NCBI RefSeq assembly: GCF_013201825.1
Contig: NZ_CP053836.1
Span: 2,604,001 to 2,668,000 of the forward strand
Reading direction: 5' to 3'
DNA: 64,000 nt
Origin: Halarcobacter ebronensis
Lineage (GTDB): Bacteria > Campylobacterota > Campylobacteria > Campylobacterales > Arcobacteraceae
Shown: piece by piece, positions 28,233 to 38,206 of the stretch
Position numbering within the stretch: position 1 is the first letter of the stretch
Layout: the number at the start of each line of letters is the position of its first letter
The notes under the pieces: model-generated
Seen by the model: only the letters and a program-made list of their open reading frames with translations
What the model was told of the DNA's origin: nothing
Databases searched by the model: none
Program-made: the position numbers and the translations under genes

Positions 28233-28994
28233 CTAACTTTTAATTGGAAAAAAAAGCTCAAAATCTTTCTTTAAGTGGGTTAATATCTCTTGATTTGATC
28301 TTTTTAAACCTTTAAATTCTAAAGCTGTTTTAACAATCTCTTTAGAGTAAGGAAATACACTCTCATCATTTAGATACTCTTGTACATCAACCCATTTAGC
28401 ATCTTCAATCTCTTGGGTATCATTTATATCTATTTTACTACTTAAAGGTTTTGCTAAACACAATACATATAGATTTGATTTATGAAACTGATGGGGATAA
28501 AAGTGTCCCAATGAGATAATAGATTCAAATTCAACTTCAACTCCAGTTTCTTCAAAAACTTCCCTTTTTGCTGCAGTTGATATCATCTCACCATCATCAA
28601 TATGACCCCCAGGGATTTTATATCCAACAACTGATATTTTCTCTTTTATTACAAGAATTTCATTTTTATCATTTATTGTTACAACTCCAACACCTAAAGT
28701 ATGGTTTGCAGCAGTTGGGATAATAGCATCAGCTTTTAGTTTTTTTACAAGAAGTAAAAATTTTTCACTACAAGTATGAAAGAAAAAACCTTTTTTTGTG
28801 GCACTTGGTATTAACTGAGATTGGGAAATATCCATATAAATCCAAATGAGATTTCTTTTATTTTTAGTTTTTTCAATCAATAATTCTAGATTTTCTTCAA
28901 ATATCTTTTTATCATCTGGTAAATCTTTCGAATCTATTGTTATTCCATTATATGGGTCTAAAACTGTTTTAAAGCATCCAATATTTTCTACCAA
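28233..28994 (-). CDS. Nudix hydrolase with NUDT6-like N-terminal domain
   Basis: Protein of about 253 residues. The C-terminal half carries a complete Nudix box (GGHIDDGEMISTAAKREVFEETG, given in parts: G-x5-E-x7-REVFEETG), and the first half resembles the GNAT-like N-terminal region of NUDT6 proteins. It should hydrolyse a nucleoside-diphosphate derivative; the substrate is unknown. The longest frame begins at 29084 and would overlap the LysE gene by 79 bases; I prefer the TTG at 28994, which has AAAAAGG five bases upstream and begins 11 bases after the LysE stop. Start assignment is therefore less certain than the function. Confidence 0.8.
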   Translation of the reverse strand: MVENIGCFKTVLDPYNGITIDSKDLPDDKKIFEENLELLIEKTKNKRNLIWIYMDISQSQLIPSATKKGFFFHTCSEKFLLLVKKLKADAIIPTAANHTLGVGVVTINDKNEILVIKEKISVVGYKIPGGHIDDGEMISTAAKREVFEETGVEVEFESIISLGHFYPHQFHKSNLYVLCLAKPLSSKIDINDTQEIEDAKWVDVQEYLNDESVFPYSKEIVKTALEFKGLKRSNQEILTHLKKDFELFFPIKS

Positions 28995-29005
28995 AACCAA
29001 CCTTT

Positions 29006-29623
29006 TTATAAAATAATTAAATCTTTTAAAGAGTATGCAATATATAACATTAAAACTCCTATAGAGATATCTAATATTTTCCAAGTAAGGGGTTTTTTAA
29101 ATAGTGGTATTAAAACCCTTGCTCCATATCCTAAAGTAACAAACCAAAGAGTTGAAGCTGTTGCACAACCTAATATAAAATAGATTTTATAAAAGCTTTC
29201 AATATTTGCACCAATCCCCCCTATTAGAAGAATAGTGTCTAAATAAGTATGTGGATTTAAGTAAGTAAATACAAAAAGAAGCGTTAAAACCTGTTTTAAA
29301 GGGTTTGTTTTTATCTTATCATCAATCTTCATTGATTGATTATTTAAAGCTGATTTAAAAGAGGTGTAAGCATAAAAACACAAAAAAACTATACCAAAAA
29401 TTGCAATTGCATTTATAAAAAGCTGTTCACCTTTTATAAAAAAACCAAGCCCTAAAACTCCCAAACTAATAAGAAAAATATCAGATAAAACACAAAAAAG
29501 CACTGCCTTTGAGACATGTTGTCTTAAAAGTCCAAGTTTTAAAATATATGCATTTTGAGCCCCTATTGCAACAATTAGAGAAATTGCAATAATGAAGCCT
29601 TTTAAAAAGATTTCAAATTCCAT
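29006..29623 (-). CDS. LysE/ArgO family amino acid exporter
   Basis: Inner-membrane protein of 205 residues with about six hydrophobic segments. IVAIGAQNAYILKLGLLRQH near the N terminus and FTYLNPHTYLDTILLIGG in the middle are the LysE/ArgO signatures, pointing to export of basic amino acids (Lys or Arg). The start codon overlaps the end of the MarC gene by one base. Confidence 0.9.
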   Translation of the reverse strand: MEFEIFLKGFIIAISLIVAIGAQNAYILKLGLLRQHVSKAVLFCVLSDIFLISLGVLGLGFFIKGEQLFINAIAIFGIVFLCFYAYTSFKSALNNQSMKIDDKIKTNPLKQVLTLLFVFTYLNPHTYLDTILLIGGIGANIESFYKIYFILGCATASTLWFVTLGYGARVLIPLFKKPLTWKILDISIGVLMLYIAYSLKDLIIL

Positions 29624-30249
29624 TAGAGATAACTTTTAGTTAAATTTACTATTCCTGAGATTATAAATTGTACCGATAAAGCACCAACAATAAGCCCCAT
29701 AAGTTTTGTAATAATATTTTGTCCTGTAACACCTAAATATTTTTTTATGTAAATTGAGTTTTTTAGGACCAGATAAAAAAGAAGTGCATTTATACAAAAA
29801 GATACTATCAAAGAGAATATCTCAACACTTGTTGAGAGCTGATTTTTAAAAATGATAATTGTAGTAAAAAGTCCTGTTCCAAAAGCAATTGGAATCCCTA
29901 TTGGAATAATTGCCAACTCTTCATCATTTTTATTATTCTCATTTTTGCTTCTTTTTTCACTTCCTATTCCTCTAACCATTGTTATTGCCATAAGAAGAAG
30001 AATAATTCCACCCATAACTTTTAAAGAATCTTCATGAATACCAAAAAGTTTTAATATTAAATCACCTGTTATTAGAACAACAAAAAAAGCTATTAAGATT
30101 GTTGTTGTACTCTTTTTAGCAATAGTTGCAATTTGAGATTTAGTGATATTTGGACTTAAAAGAGATAGTGCAATTGCACTAACTCCTATTGGGTCCATAA
30201 TAGCAAAAAGAGTTATTGTTTGCTGTAGAAAGTTTTGAAAAAGTTCCAA
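29623..30249 (-). CDS. MarC family integral membrane protein
   Basis: Membrane protein of 208 residues with six predicted helices. MDPIGVSAIALSLL near the N terminus and the repeated MGGIILLLMAITMV / MGLIVGALSVQFI segments are typical of the MarC/UPF0056 family, whose transport substrate is not established. It starts immediately after the stop of the ABC permease gene and runs into the LysE gene, so it is likely the middle of one long transcript. Confidence 0.88.
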   Translation of the reverse strand: MELFQNFLQQTITLFAIMDPIGVSAIALSLLSPNITKSQIATIAKKSTTTILIAFFVVLITGDLILKLFGIHEDSLKVMGGIILLLMAITMVRGIGSEKRSKNENNKNDEELAIIPIGIPIAFGTGLFTTIIIFKNQLSTSVEIFSLIVSFCINALLFYLVLKNSIYIKKYLGVTGQNIITKLMGLIVGALSVQFIISGIVNLTKSYL

Positions 30250-31215
30250 TTAACTCATTCCACCTTTTGCTGCCATTCTTTTTTCAATTCTATGCCCAAT
30301 AAAACTTAGAGTTGAAGTAATTGTTAAATATAAAAGTGCCACAACTATCCAAGTCTCAAAAGGAGAAAAGGTATTTGCAACAATCTCTTTACCAACTTTT
30401 GTTAAATCTGTAATAGAAATCACTGAAACTAAAGATGAATCTTTTACCAAAGCAATCATCTCTCCAACAAGTGTTGGAAGAGCTCTTTTAAAAGCTTGTG
30501 GCAAAATAATATATCTCATAGATTGAAATCTTGTAATACCTAAAGATGAAGCCGCCTCTTGTTGACCCTTGTCTATAGATTGGATTGCTCCTCTTAAAAT
30601 CTCTGCCATATAAGCACCAAAGAAAATTCCAAGAGAGAGAACACCAGCTACAAATCTGTCCAATTCAAAAATATTTGCAATAATAAAATAGAATAGGAAA
30701 ATTTGAACAAGAAGTGGAGTTCCCCTTACTATTGTAATATAAACAGTTGCAATATCTTTTAAGAATTGGTAAGAAGAGAGTTTCATAAAAGCTACAATAA
30801 TACCTATAAAAAAGGTTAATATAGCAGCAAAAAAAGAGATTTTAAGTGTTGTCGAAAGTCCATTTAGAACTGGTCCTGCTCTTAGATTATCTTTTGTTGC
30901 AATATAATCACCTTCGTATACTTTTTCTCCAACTTTATAATCAAATGAAAAACTACTATCTAATTTTTTAAGTTCGACTTTTTCATCACCATCAACATAG
31001 TATTTATCATTTTCAAACAGTAGTTTTCCATTTATAGGTGCTTCAATTGTTGTTATTTCATGATATGCAAAATATTTAGGAACTGAATTCCACTTCCAAA
31101 CATAATTCATATTTGAAGCAGCAGAGTAGAAGAAATACCCAACTAACAGGTAAAAAGTTAGAGCAATAAGATGCCCTAACTTTCTGTTTTGTGCTAAAGA
31201 TTCTTTTCTAGCCAT
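30250..31215 (-). CDS. Polar amino acid ABC transporter permease
   Basis: Permease of 321 residues of the HisMQ/GlnP type. The C-terminal half has the ABC permease core with the EAA loop EAASSLGITRFQSMRYIILP contacting the ATPase. The N-terminal part is unusual: one transmembrane helix (about 15-33) and then about 75 hydrophilic residues (about 40-115) before the core, predicted to lie outside the membrane. It is the only permease in this operon, so a homodimer is probable. The two binding-protein genes and the ATPase gene are directly upstream. Confidence 0.92.
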   Translation of the reverse strand: MARKESLAQNRKLGHLIALTFYLLVGYFFYSAASNMNYVWKWNSVPKYFAYHEITTIEAPINGKLLFENDKYYVDGDEKVELKKLDSSFSFDYKVGEKVYEGDYIATKDNLRAGPVLNGLSTTLKISFFAAILTFFIGIIVAFMKLSSYQFLKDIATVYITIVRGTPLLVQIFLFYFIIANIFELDRFVAGVLSLGIFFGAYMAEILRGAIQSIDKGQQEAASSLGITRFQSMRYIILPQAFKRALPTLVGEMIALVKDSSLVSVISITDLTKVGKEIVANTFSPFETWIVVALLYLTITSTLSFIGHRIEKRMAAKGGMS

Positions 31216-31218
31216 CTA

Positions 31219-32034
31219 TTATTGAACTCTTTGTAACCAGTCAGTATCAACTAACCATTTTTTGTAAAGTTCATCAGAGAAACCAACAACTTTATCCTCT
31301 TGCATTTGACTTAAGAAGTTATTTAACCAGTTTAAGAAATCTGGATCACCTTTTCTAACAGCCCATCCTAATGGCTCATAAGTAAGTGGCGCATCTAAAT
31401 GGATAAGTTTACCTTTCCCTTTGTCAGACATAAATAGTACGTTATAAGGTTGATCATAAATCATAGCATCTGCTTTACCGTTTAATACTTCAGAAGCTGC
31501 ATCCGCTTCAGATTCAAATGTTATAATTTTTGCATTTTTGAAAAATTTTCTAGCAGCAACTTCACCAGTTACTCCAAGTTTTGTTACAATTGTATATTCA
31601 GGTTTATCTAAATCTTTTGCAGTTTTAATTTTACCCTCTAAAGATTTTTTCATCATCATTGTTTGACCTACAACAATATATGGGTTAGCAAAGTTGATTT
31701 TTAAGTTTCTTTCTTGAGTAATTGTCATACCAGACATGATAATATCACATTTACCAGTAACTAATGCTGCAATAATTCCATCCCATGCAGTTGGAAGAAG
31801 TTTTAGCTTAACTCCCATATCTTTTGCCATTTGTTTAGCAAAGTCAACATCATAACCAATAATTCTTCCTTTTTTATCTTTCATCTCAAAAGGCATATAT
31901 CCTGGTTCCATACAAACTTGTAGTTCACCTCTCTCTAAAATCTGATTAAGAGTAGATTTTTTCCACAAGTTTATATCATCTGCAAAAAGAGTTGATGTAA
32001 ACAACACGATAAACGCTAAAACTAATTTTTTCAT
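31219..32034 (-). CDS. Amino acid ABC transporter periplasmic binding protein (paralogue B)
   Basis: SBP_bac_3-family binding protein of 271 residues with signal peptide (MKKLVLAFIVLFTSTLFA). The ligand-binding core shows GYMPFEMKDKKGRIIGYDVD and ITQERNLKINFANPY. The start used here is the ATG with AGGAG upstream; the longer frame beginning at 32097 would run into the upstream gene and hide the signal peptide. It is about two-thirds identical to the gene just upstream, a tandem duplication sharing one permease and ATPase; the two may have different amino acid preferences. Confidence 0.93.
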   Translation of the reverse strand: MKKLVLAFIVLFTSTLFADDINLWKKSTLNQILERGELQVCMEPGYMPFEMKDKKGRIIGYDVDFAKQMAKDMGVKLKLLPTAWDGIIAALVTGKCDIIMSGMTITQERNLKINFANPYIVVGQTMMMKKSLEGKIKTAKDLDKPEYTIVTKLGVTGEVAARKFFKNAKIITFESEADAASEVLNGKADAMIYDQPYNVLFMSDKGKGKLIHLDAPLTYEPLGWAVRKGDPDFLNWLNNFLSQMQEDKVVGFSDELYKKWLVDTDWLQRVQ

Positions 32035-32057
32035 TTTTTCTCCTATTATAAGATTAA

Positions 32058-32879
32058 TTATTGTACTTTTTCTAACCAAGATGTATCTATAAACCATTTA
32101 TCATAAAGTCTTTGATATGTATCTTGAACTTTATCCTCTTTAACTTGTCTTAAAAAGTTATTTAGCCAGTTTAAGAAATCAGGGTCTCCCTTTTTTATTG
32201 CAAAAGCTAAAGGTTCATATGTTAAAGGTTTATCCATATGAATAAGTTTATCTTTCCCTTTTGCATCCATAAACATTGCATTATAAGGTTGATCATTTAT
32301 AAAAGCAACTGCCTTTTTATTTAAAACTTCAGCAACAGCTTCTGCTTCAGTATCAAAGGTATTTATCTGTGCATTTTTAAAGAACTTCCTTGCAACTATC
32401 TCTCCTGTTTGACCTAATTTTGCAGTAATTGTATACTTTGCATTATCAAGATCTTTTGCCTCTTTTATCTCATCTTTATAGTTTTTGTTTAAAAGAACTG
32501 TTTGACCTACAACTAAATATGGCTCTGAAAAATTGATTTTCAAATTTCTTTGTTGAGTTATTGTCATTCCTGCAATAATCACATCAAATTTATTTGTTAA
32601 TAGTCCTGCAATAATTCCATCAAAAGCTGTTGGGATTATTTTAAGTTGAACTCCCATTGCTTTTGCCATCTCTTTTGCAAGATCAACATCATAACCAATA
32701 ACTCTTCCTTTTTTATCTTTCATTTCAAAAGGCATGTAACCTGGTTCTAAACCAACTCTTAACTCGCCTCTTTCCAATATTTGGTTAAGTGTAGACTTTT
32801 TCCAAACATTTATATCATCTGCAAATAAAATATTTACACTAACAAGTAATGTAAATAGTAAAAATAGCTTTTTAATCAT
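32058..32879 (-). CDS. Amino acid ABC transporter periplasmic binding protein (paralogue A)
   Basis: SBP_bac_3-family binding protein of 273 residues with a signal peptide ending near FADD. It shares the core motifs GYMPFEMKDKKGRVIGYDVD and ITQQRNLKINFSEPY with its downstream paralogue, including the Arg that usually binds the alpha-carboxylate. It follows the ATPase gene by 11 bases and precedes the paralogue by 23 bases. Confidence 0.93.
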   Translation of the reverse strand: MIKKLFLLFTLLVSVNILFADDINVWKKSTLNQILERGELRVGLEPGYMPFEMKDKKGRVIGYDVDLAKEMAKAMGVQLKIIPTAFDGIIAGLLTNKFDVIIAGMTITQQRNLKINFSEPYLVVGQTVLLNKNYKDEIKEAKDLDNAKYTITAKLGQTGEIVARKFFKNAQINTFDTEAEAVAEVLNKKAVAFINDQPYNAMFMDAKGKDKLIHMDKPLTYEPLAFAIKKGDPDFLNWLNNFLRQVKEDKVQDTYQRLYDKWFIDTSWLEKVQ

Positions 32880-32890
32880 TTTATCTTATC

Positions 32891-33637
32891 CTAATGTGTT
32901 AAAATCTCTTTTAAGAAGTTTTTAGCTCTTTGGCTCTTTGGATTTGCAAAGAACTCTTCTGGTGAATTCTCTTCAACGATTACACCATGGTCCATAAATA
33001 CAATTCTGTCACCAACTTCTTTAGCAAAACCCATCTCGTGAGTTACACAAACAATAGTATATTTTTCATGTGCTAAGTCTTTCATTACAGATAATACATC
33101 TCCAATAGTTTCAGGATCTAGGGCTGATGTAGGTTCATCAAAAAGGATTACCTTTGGTTTCATAGCTAAACTTCTTGCAATAGCAACTCTCTGTTTTTGT
33201 CCACCACTTAAATCGGCTGGATAAGCGTTTGCTTTGTTTTCCAATTTAACTTTTTTAAGAAGTTCCATTGCAATTTTTTTAGCTTCCTCTTTTTTAACCT
33301 TTTTAACTAAGCCAGGAGCTAATGTGATATTTTCTAATATTGTAAGATGTGGGAAAAGATTGAAGTGTTGAAATACCATTCCAACTTCACCTCTAATTGC
33401 TTGAAGACTCTTTCTACTCTCATTAATATCTATTCCATCAACAATAATTGTTCCAGAATCAATATCTTCTAAACCATTGATACATCTAATTAGTGTTGAT
33501 TTCCCTGAGCCTGAAGGACCACAGACAACTACAATTTCACCTCTTTTTACATAAAAATTAATACCTTTTAAAACGTGAAAATCGTCATAAAATTTATCAA
33601 TTTTGTTCATATTAATAATATTACTACTACTATCCAT
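32891..33637 (-). CDS. Amino acid ABC transporter ATP-binding protein (GlnQ type)
   Basis: ATPase of 248 residues with Walker [10 protein letters not shown], signature [17 protein letters not shown], Walker [15 protein letters not shown] and switch His in CVTHEMGFA. It energises the permease at 30250 with the two binding proteins between. It is the first gene of the operon (transcribed leftwards) and may drive transcription through the binding proteins, permease, MarC, LysE and Nudix genes, as all gaps are short or overlapping. Confidence 0.95.
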   Translation of the reverse strand: MDSSSNIINMNKIDKFYDDFHVLKGINFYVKRGEIVVVCGPSGSGKSTLIRCINGLEDIDSGTIIVDGIDINESRKSLQAIRGEVGMVFQHFNLFPHLTILENITLAPGLVKKVKKEEAKKIAMELLKKVKLENKANAYPADLSGGQKQRVAIARSLAMKPKVILFDEPTSALDPETIGDVLSVMKDLAHEKYTIVCVTHEMGFAKEVGDRIVFMDHGVIVEENSPEEFFANPKSQRAKNFLKEILTH

Positions 33638-33786
33638 TATCTCTCTTTTTTTAGTCTAAACGATTATAATATAATAAATAGATTTAAACTTGTATATAAA
33701 TGTGTAACAATTATACAATTTTTTAAAAACAGCAAGTTTAATTAACTAAGCTGTATAATTCGCAATATTTATTATAGGGAAGATAG

Positions 33787-34662
33787 GTGAATAGAAAAAA
33801 ATTACTTGAATTTAGGGCAGATTTTCTACTTTTGACAGTTGCTATTGCTTGGGGTGTTACTTTTTTAATGGTTCAAGAAGCCATCAATACAGTTCCAGTC
33901 TATGCTTTTTTATTTTATAGGTTTTTATTCGCAACTATTTTAATGGCAATAATTGCTTACAAGTTTTATGACAAAATCAATAAACAAACCATCTTTTATG
34001 GTTTTATCCTTGGAAGTTTTCTCTTTTTTGCTTTTGCAACACAAACTTTTGGACTTTCTCATACAAAAAGTTCTATTGTTGCATTTATAACAGGACTAAA
34101 TGTAATCTTAGTTCCTTTTTTTGCTTATGTAATATTTAAAGATCATGTAAGAAGAATGGTGTTTATAGGTTCGATTATTGCTGTTGTAGGATTATATTTA
34201 TTAACAATGAGTGGAGAGTTAACCATAGGTTATGGTGAATTTTTATCACTAATTTGTTCTGCACTATTTGCACTACAAATCCTTTTTACAGATAAATACT
34301 CAAAAAGAGTAAATGTTTTTATGCTTGTGCTTTTTCAATTTCTAACTGTAACAATCTATTCACTGATTTTCTCTTTGAGTTTAGATGATGTTACATTTAA
34401 TATCTCAATAAACAACTCATTTTTGAAAGCTGTAATTGTAACTTCAATTTTTGCCACTGTTTATGCCTTTTTAATTCAAACTTATATGCAACAATTTACA
34501 ACCCCAACAAAAACAGCAATTATTTTTGCAATGGAACCTGTAAGTGCAGGAGTTTATGGCTATTTTGTAGGGAATGAAATATTAACTTCTATACAAGTTT
34601 TTGGTGCTACTTTAATTATAATTGCAGTATTACTTGCTGAAATAAAACTAAAAAAAGAGTAA
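33787..34662 (+). CDS. EamA/DMT family transporter
   Basis: Membrane protein of 291 residues with ten predicted helices in two EamA repeats. WGVTFLMVQEA in helix 1 and the second-repeat FALQILFTDKYSKRVN are visible. It probably exports an amino acid or related metabolite; substrate cannot be told from sequence. Start is GTG with AGGGAAG upstream. It is divergent from the ABC transporter operon. Confidence 0.87.
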   Translation: MNRKKLLEFRADFLLLTVAIAWGVTFLMVQEAINTVPVYAFLFYRFLFATILMAIIAYKFYDKINKQTIFYGFILGSFLFFAFATQTFGLSHTKSSIVAFITGLNVILVPFFAYVIFKDHVRRMVFIGSIIAVVGLYLLTMSGELTIGYGEFLSLICSALFALQILFTDKYSKRVNVFMLVLFQFLTVTIYSLIFSLSLDDVTFNISINNSFLKAVIVTSIFATVYAFLIQTYMQQFTTPTKTAIIFAMEPVSAGVYGYFVGNEILTSIQVFGATLIIIAVLLAEIKLKKE

Positions 34663-34692
34663 AACTAAAATAGAAAAATCTATTTTAGTTTT
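34661..34692. terminator. Shared bidirectional terminator
   Basis: Perfect 14-bp stem (AAAACTAAAATAGA and its complement) with loop AAAA, between the convergent EamA and alcohol dehydrogenase genes. Confidence 0.85.
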
Positions 34693-34696
34693 AAAT

Positions 34697-35863
34697 TTAA
34701 AAATCTACTTTTTTACCTGTAAAGGTGCAAATAAATAACTCTCTCATTGTTGCATCATCTATTTTTCTTGGATTTGATCCCGTACAAGCATCAAGCACTG
34801 CATTATGTGCAATAAAATCTAAATGTTCTTCAAATTCCTTTTCATCTATTCCATACTCTTTCATTGAATGTGGAATATTTAATTTATCATTCAATCCATC
34901 AATAAAATCAATATAAGAATCAACTAATTCTTTTGAAGTTTCACCTTCCAATTTTAAAGATTTTGCAATATCAGCATATCTATCTTCACAAGCTTTTCTG
35001 TTATAAGAGATAACATAAGGTAAAAATATTGCATTCGCACAACCATGAGGAATACCAAAAACTGCACCAACTTTATGTGCCATTGAGTGTGTAATTCCAA
35101 GTAAAGCATTGGTAAATGCCATACCTGCTAAACATTGTGCTTCATGCATCAACTCTTTTGCTTTTTCATCACCATTATAAGAATCAATTAATGTATCTTT
35201 TATCATTTGAAGTGATTTTATAGCTAAAGGATCTGAAAAATTACTATGAAGTGCAGCAACATATGCTTCTGTTGCATGGGTTAAAGCATCCATTCCCGTA
35301 TGAGCAACTAATTTTTGAGGCATTGTTTTTGCTATATTTGGATCAACTATTGCAATATCAGGAGTGATATTAAAATCTGCCATAGGATATTTAATTTTTT
35401 CTTTATAATCTGTAATAACTGAAAAAGCTGTAACTTCCGTTGCTGTACCACTTGTAGAAGGGATAGCAACAAATATAGCTTTTTGTCTTAAAGTTGGCAG
35501 ATTAAAAGGGATAACTGCTTCTTTAAAAGTAAAATCTGGATATTCATAAAAAATCCACATTGCTTTTGCAGCATCAATAGCTGAACCTCCTCCCATTGAT
35601 ACTATAATATCTGGTTCAAATTCAAGCATTTTTTTTGCACCATCCATAACTGTATCTACTCCAGGGTCTGGTTCAATACCCTCAATAGTTTGAACTTCTA
35701 AATTTGCCTCTTTTAGATAAGAGATTGCTTTATCTAAAAAACCAAATTTTTTCATTGAATTTCCACCAACAATTAAGATTGCTTTTTTACCTTTTAAATT
35801 TTTTAATTCTTCTAAAGAACCTGCACCATGATAAATATCTCTTGGTAATGTAAAACGAGCCAT
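34697..35863 (-). CDS. Iron-containing alcohol dehydrogenase
   Basis: Fe-ADH family enzyme of 388 residues. NAD-binding GGGSAIDAAKAM, the TATEVTAFSVI segment and the metal-ligand region HSMAHKVGAVFGIPHG are present. It would interconvert an alcohol and an aldehyde with NAD(H); primary alcohols, butanol or 1,3-propanediol-type substrates are all possible. ATG with AAGGAATATGTT upstream. It appears monocistronic. Confidence 0.92.
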   Translation of the reverse strand: MARFTLPRDIYHGAGSLEELKNLKGKKAILIVGGNSMKKFGFLDKAISYLKEANLEVQTIEGIEPDPGVDTVMDGAKKMLEFEPDIIVSMGGGSAIDAAKAMWIFYEYPDFTFKEAVIPFNLPTLRQKAIFVAIPSTSGTATEVTAFSVITDYKEKIKYPMADFNITPDIAIVDPNIAKTMPQKLVAHTGMDALTHATEAYVAALHSNFSDPLAIKSLQMIKDTLIDSYNGDEKAKELMHEAQCLAGMAFTNALLGITHSMAHKVGAVFGIPHGCANAIFLPYVISYNRKACEDRYADIAKSLKLEGETSKELVDSYIDFIDGLNDKLNIPHSMKEYGIDEKEFEEHLDFIAHNAVLDACTGSNPRKIDDATMRELFICTFTGKKVDF

Positions 35864-36030
35864 AACATATTCCTTTATTTTATATTTATAATTTATATTA
35901 ATCCCTTCTCACTTAAATACTCTTTTTAAATAGCTAATTTTTTTGTAAAAATATTAAAAAAAATATAAATGCTTTTTTATTGCAACGATTAAGGTATATA
36001 ATTTCCCATACCTTGTTCAAGGAGATATGC

Positions 36031-37140
36031 ATGAAAAAATTTTTATATATTACTGATCAGGATGAGTACACAGATCACAGTTTTATAGGGCCTTTATTTG
36101 AAAAATATCTGCAAGAGCATTTTGATGTAAATATCATATATTTTAGTCAGTTCAAAGCAGAATTTGAAAAAAAAGATGAAACAAGATTTGTTTTACCAAT
36201 TGCATGTAAAGCAAAAGTTATAAAAGAGTTAAAAAATTCTGGTATTGATCTCTCTTCTTACTCTTATGTATTTGTAAGAAATAGTGGAGAGATATTAAAA
36301 GATGTATTAGCTAATAGCAAAGTTTACGACTACAAAGTTGGATATAGACTCTCTTTTCCAAAAAGAAGAGCCAAAATGCAAGTTGATTCTGCAAATAACA
36401 AAGGCTCATTTTTAAAATATCTAAATAATACTTTAACAACTTTTTCAGAGACCAAACTAATAAATCAGTGTGACCTTTTTCTTCCAAGCTCTAAGCAGAT
36501 GCAAGAAGAGTATTTTTCTGATGTAAAAACAAGAACATATATTTGTCCTCCAGCGATTGACCCTGAGATTCTGCATGAAAATATTCAACATGAAAGCAGT
36601 GAAAAAAGATTTTTTTACGCTGGAACACTGGATAAGTTGCGAGAGTTTGAGACAGTTTTAGAGGCTTTTGACTCTTTGCATAGCAGTGATTGGAGTTTAA
36701 CAATTTCAACAAAAGACCCAGAATATGCAAAAGAGGTAATAGATAGTTTTGAAAATCTAAAAGATAGAGTAAAAATTCAAAATGCAAAAACAAAAGATGA
36801 ACTTTTGGATTTAATTGCAAAAGCTGATATTGGAGTTTCAATACTACCTGATATTCCACTATTTAACACCTCTACTCCTGTTAAAATTATGGATTATTAC
36901 TCATCTGCTGTTCCTTGTATTATGACAGATAATGCAAACAATAGTGAGATTTTCCAAAAAGATAGAGATGCTTGGTTTTGTGAATTTAATAAAAATGCCA
37001 TAAAAGAGAAACTTGAATATATCTTAGATCTTCCAAAAGAGGAAGTTGCGCAAGTTGGAATAAATGGTCAAAATAGACTTTTAGATGTAAGAAACTATAA
37101 AAGAATTGCAGCAGACCTAGCCCATCAATTAAATATTTTA
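36031..37140 (+). CDS. Glycosyltransferase family 4-like protein
   Basis: Protein of about 370 residues. The C-terminal half has the GT-B features: CPPAIDPEIL hinge, FYAGTLDKLREFETVLEAF, and the ADIGVSILPDIPLFNTSTPVKIMDYYSSAVPCI donor-binding stretch (E/S-x7 region). It probably adds a sugar to lipopolysaccharide or a surface polymer; no neighbouring glycan genes help. Start is ATG with AAGGAG six bases upstream; a TATAAT box lies at 35997-36002. Confidence 0.82.
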
Positions 37141-37164
37141 TAGAAGAGATTTTCTTCTATAAAA
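37136..37164 (+). terminator. Terminator after the glycosyltransferase gene
   Basis: Perfect 12-bp stem (TTTTATAGAAGA and its complement) with a 5-base loop, overlapping the stop codon region. Confidence 0.7.
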
Positions 37165-37306
37165 GTTTCAAGAAAATAACAACTTTTTAGCAAAGTACAT
37201 ATATAATTGCGTTTTAAAATAGACTACCAACAAATAACAATATCTCACCTCTTTTGTTTGTTAAGTTTATTCAAAAAACAAATCAATCACTATTTAAAGA
37301 ATAACT

Positions 37307-38197
37307 ATGAATTACGTTGGATTTTTACTTTTAACCTTTGCAATGTTTATATGGGGAAGCTCTTTTATCGCCCTAAAAATAGCGATGATAGATATGCAAG
37401 CTTTTTCAGTAATATTTTTTAGAATGCTTATTGCTTCTTTGTGTTTTTTGTACTTTATAAAGGATTTTATGAAGTTCAATTTCACTAAAAGAAATATCAA
37501 ATTTCTTATTTTGTTGGCATTCTTTGAGCCTTGTCTCTATTTTATTTTTGAAGCAAAAGCTCTTCAATTAACTTCTGTTTCTCAAGCTGGGATGATTACC
37601 TCATTACTTCCAATTATTGTTGGTGTAGCTGCTGGATTTTTTTTAAAAGAGAAAATAACATTTAGACTGCTTTTGGGTTCATTTATTGCTCTTTTAGGAA
37701 CTGTAATTTTAAGCTCAAACGCAACAGCTTCACAAAGTGCACCAAACCCAATATTGGGTAATTTTCTTGAATTTTTAGCTATGGCATGTGGGGCTGGATA
37801 TACAATTGTTGCAAGATATTTGACAAAAGAGTTTTCTGCTCTTTTTATTACAGCTTTTCAAGTATTTATTGGAACAATATTCTTTTTCCCAATTTTTATT
37901 TATGAGTTCTCAACTAACGATATTAATTTTACACTAAACTCAGTTTTAGCTCTATTTTATTTAGGTGTTGTTGTAACCCTTGCAGGGTATGGACTTTATA
38001 ACTATGCTTTAACAAAAGTTGAAGCTTCAAAAGCTGCTATTTTTATATATCTAATTCCTGTATTTGCTCTAGTTTTGGCAAATCTAATTTTAGATGAAAA
38101 AGTCTCTTTTGTTGAGCTTTTAGCTTCTTTTATAATTTTATTTGGTGTTTTTGTAAGTGAATTTAAAATAAAAAAACTAAAAAGGAAAAGAGCTTAA
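37307..38197 (+). CDS. EamA/DMT family transporter
   Basis: Second EamA-type transporter, 296 residues, ten predicted helices. Repeat 1 begins with FAMFIWGSSFIALKIAM; the second repeat includes YTIVARYLTKEFSALFI. Only distantly similar to the transporter at 33787. It ends convergently with the methyltransferase gene, the stop codons overlapping. Confidence 0.87.
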   Translation: MNYVGFLLLTFAMFIWGSSFIALKIAMIDMQAFSVIFFRMLIASLCFLYFIKDFMKFNFTKRNIKFLILLAFFEPCLYFIFEAKALQLTSVSQAGMITSLLPIIVGVAAGFFLKEKITFRLLLGSFIALLGTVILSSNATASQSAPNPILGNFLEFLAMACGAGYTIVARYLTKEFSALFITAFQVFIGTIFFFPIFIYEFSTNDINFTLNSVLALFYLGVVVTLAGYGLYNYALTKVEASKAAIFIYLIPVFALVLANLILDEKVSFVELLASFIILFGVFVSEFKIKKLKRKRA

Positions 38198-38206
38198 AGC
38201 TCTTTT
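38186..38206. terminator. Shared terminator between EamA and methyltransferase genes
   Basis: Stem AAAAGAGC with its complement and a 5-base loop, followed by a T-run, lying over both stop codons. Confidence 0.75.
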
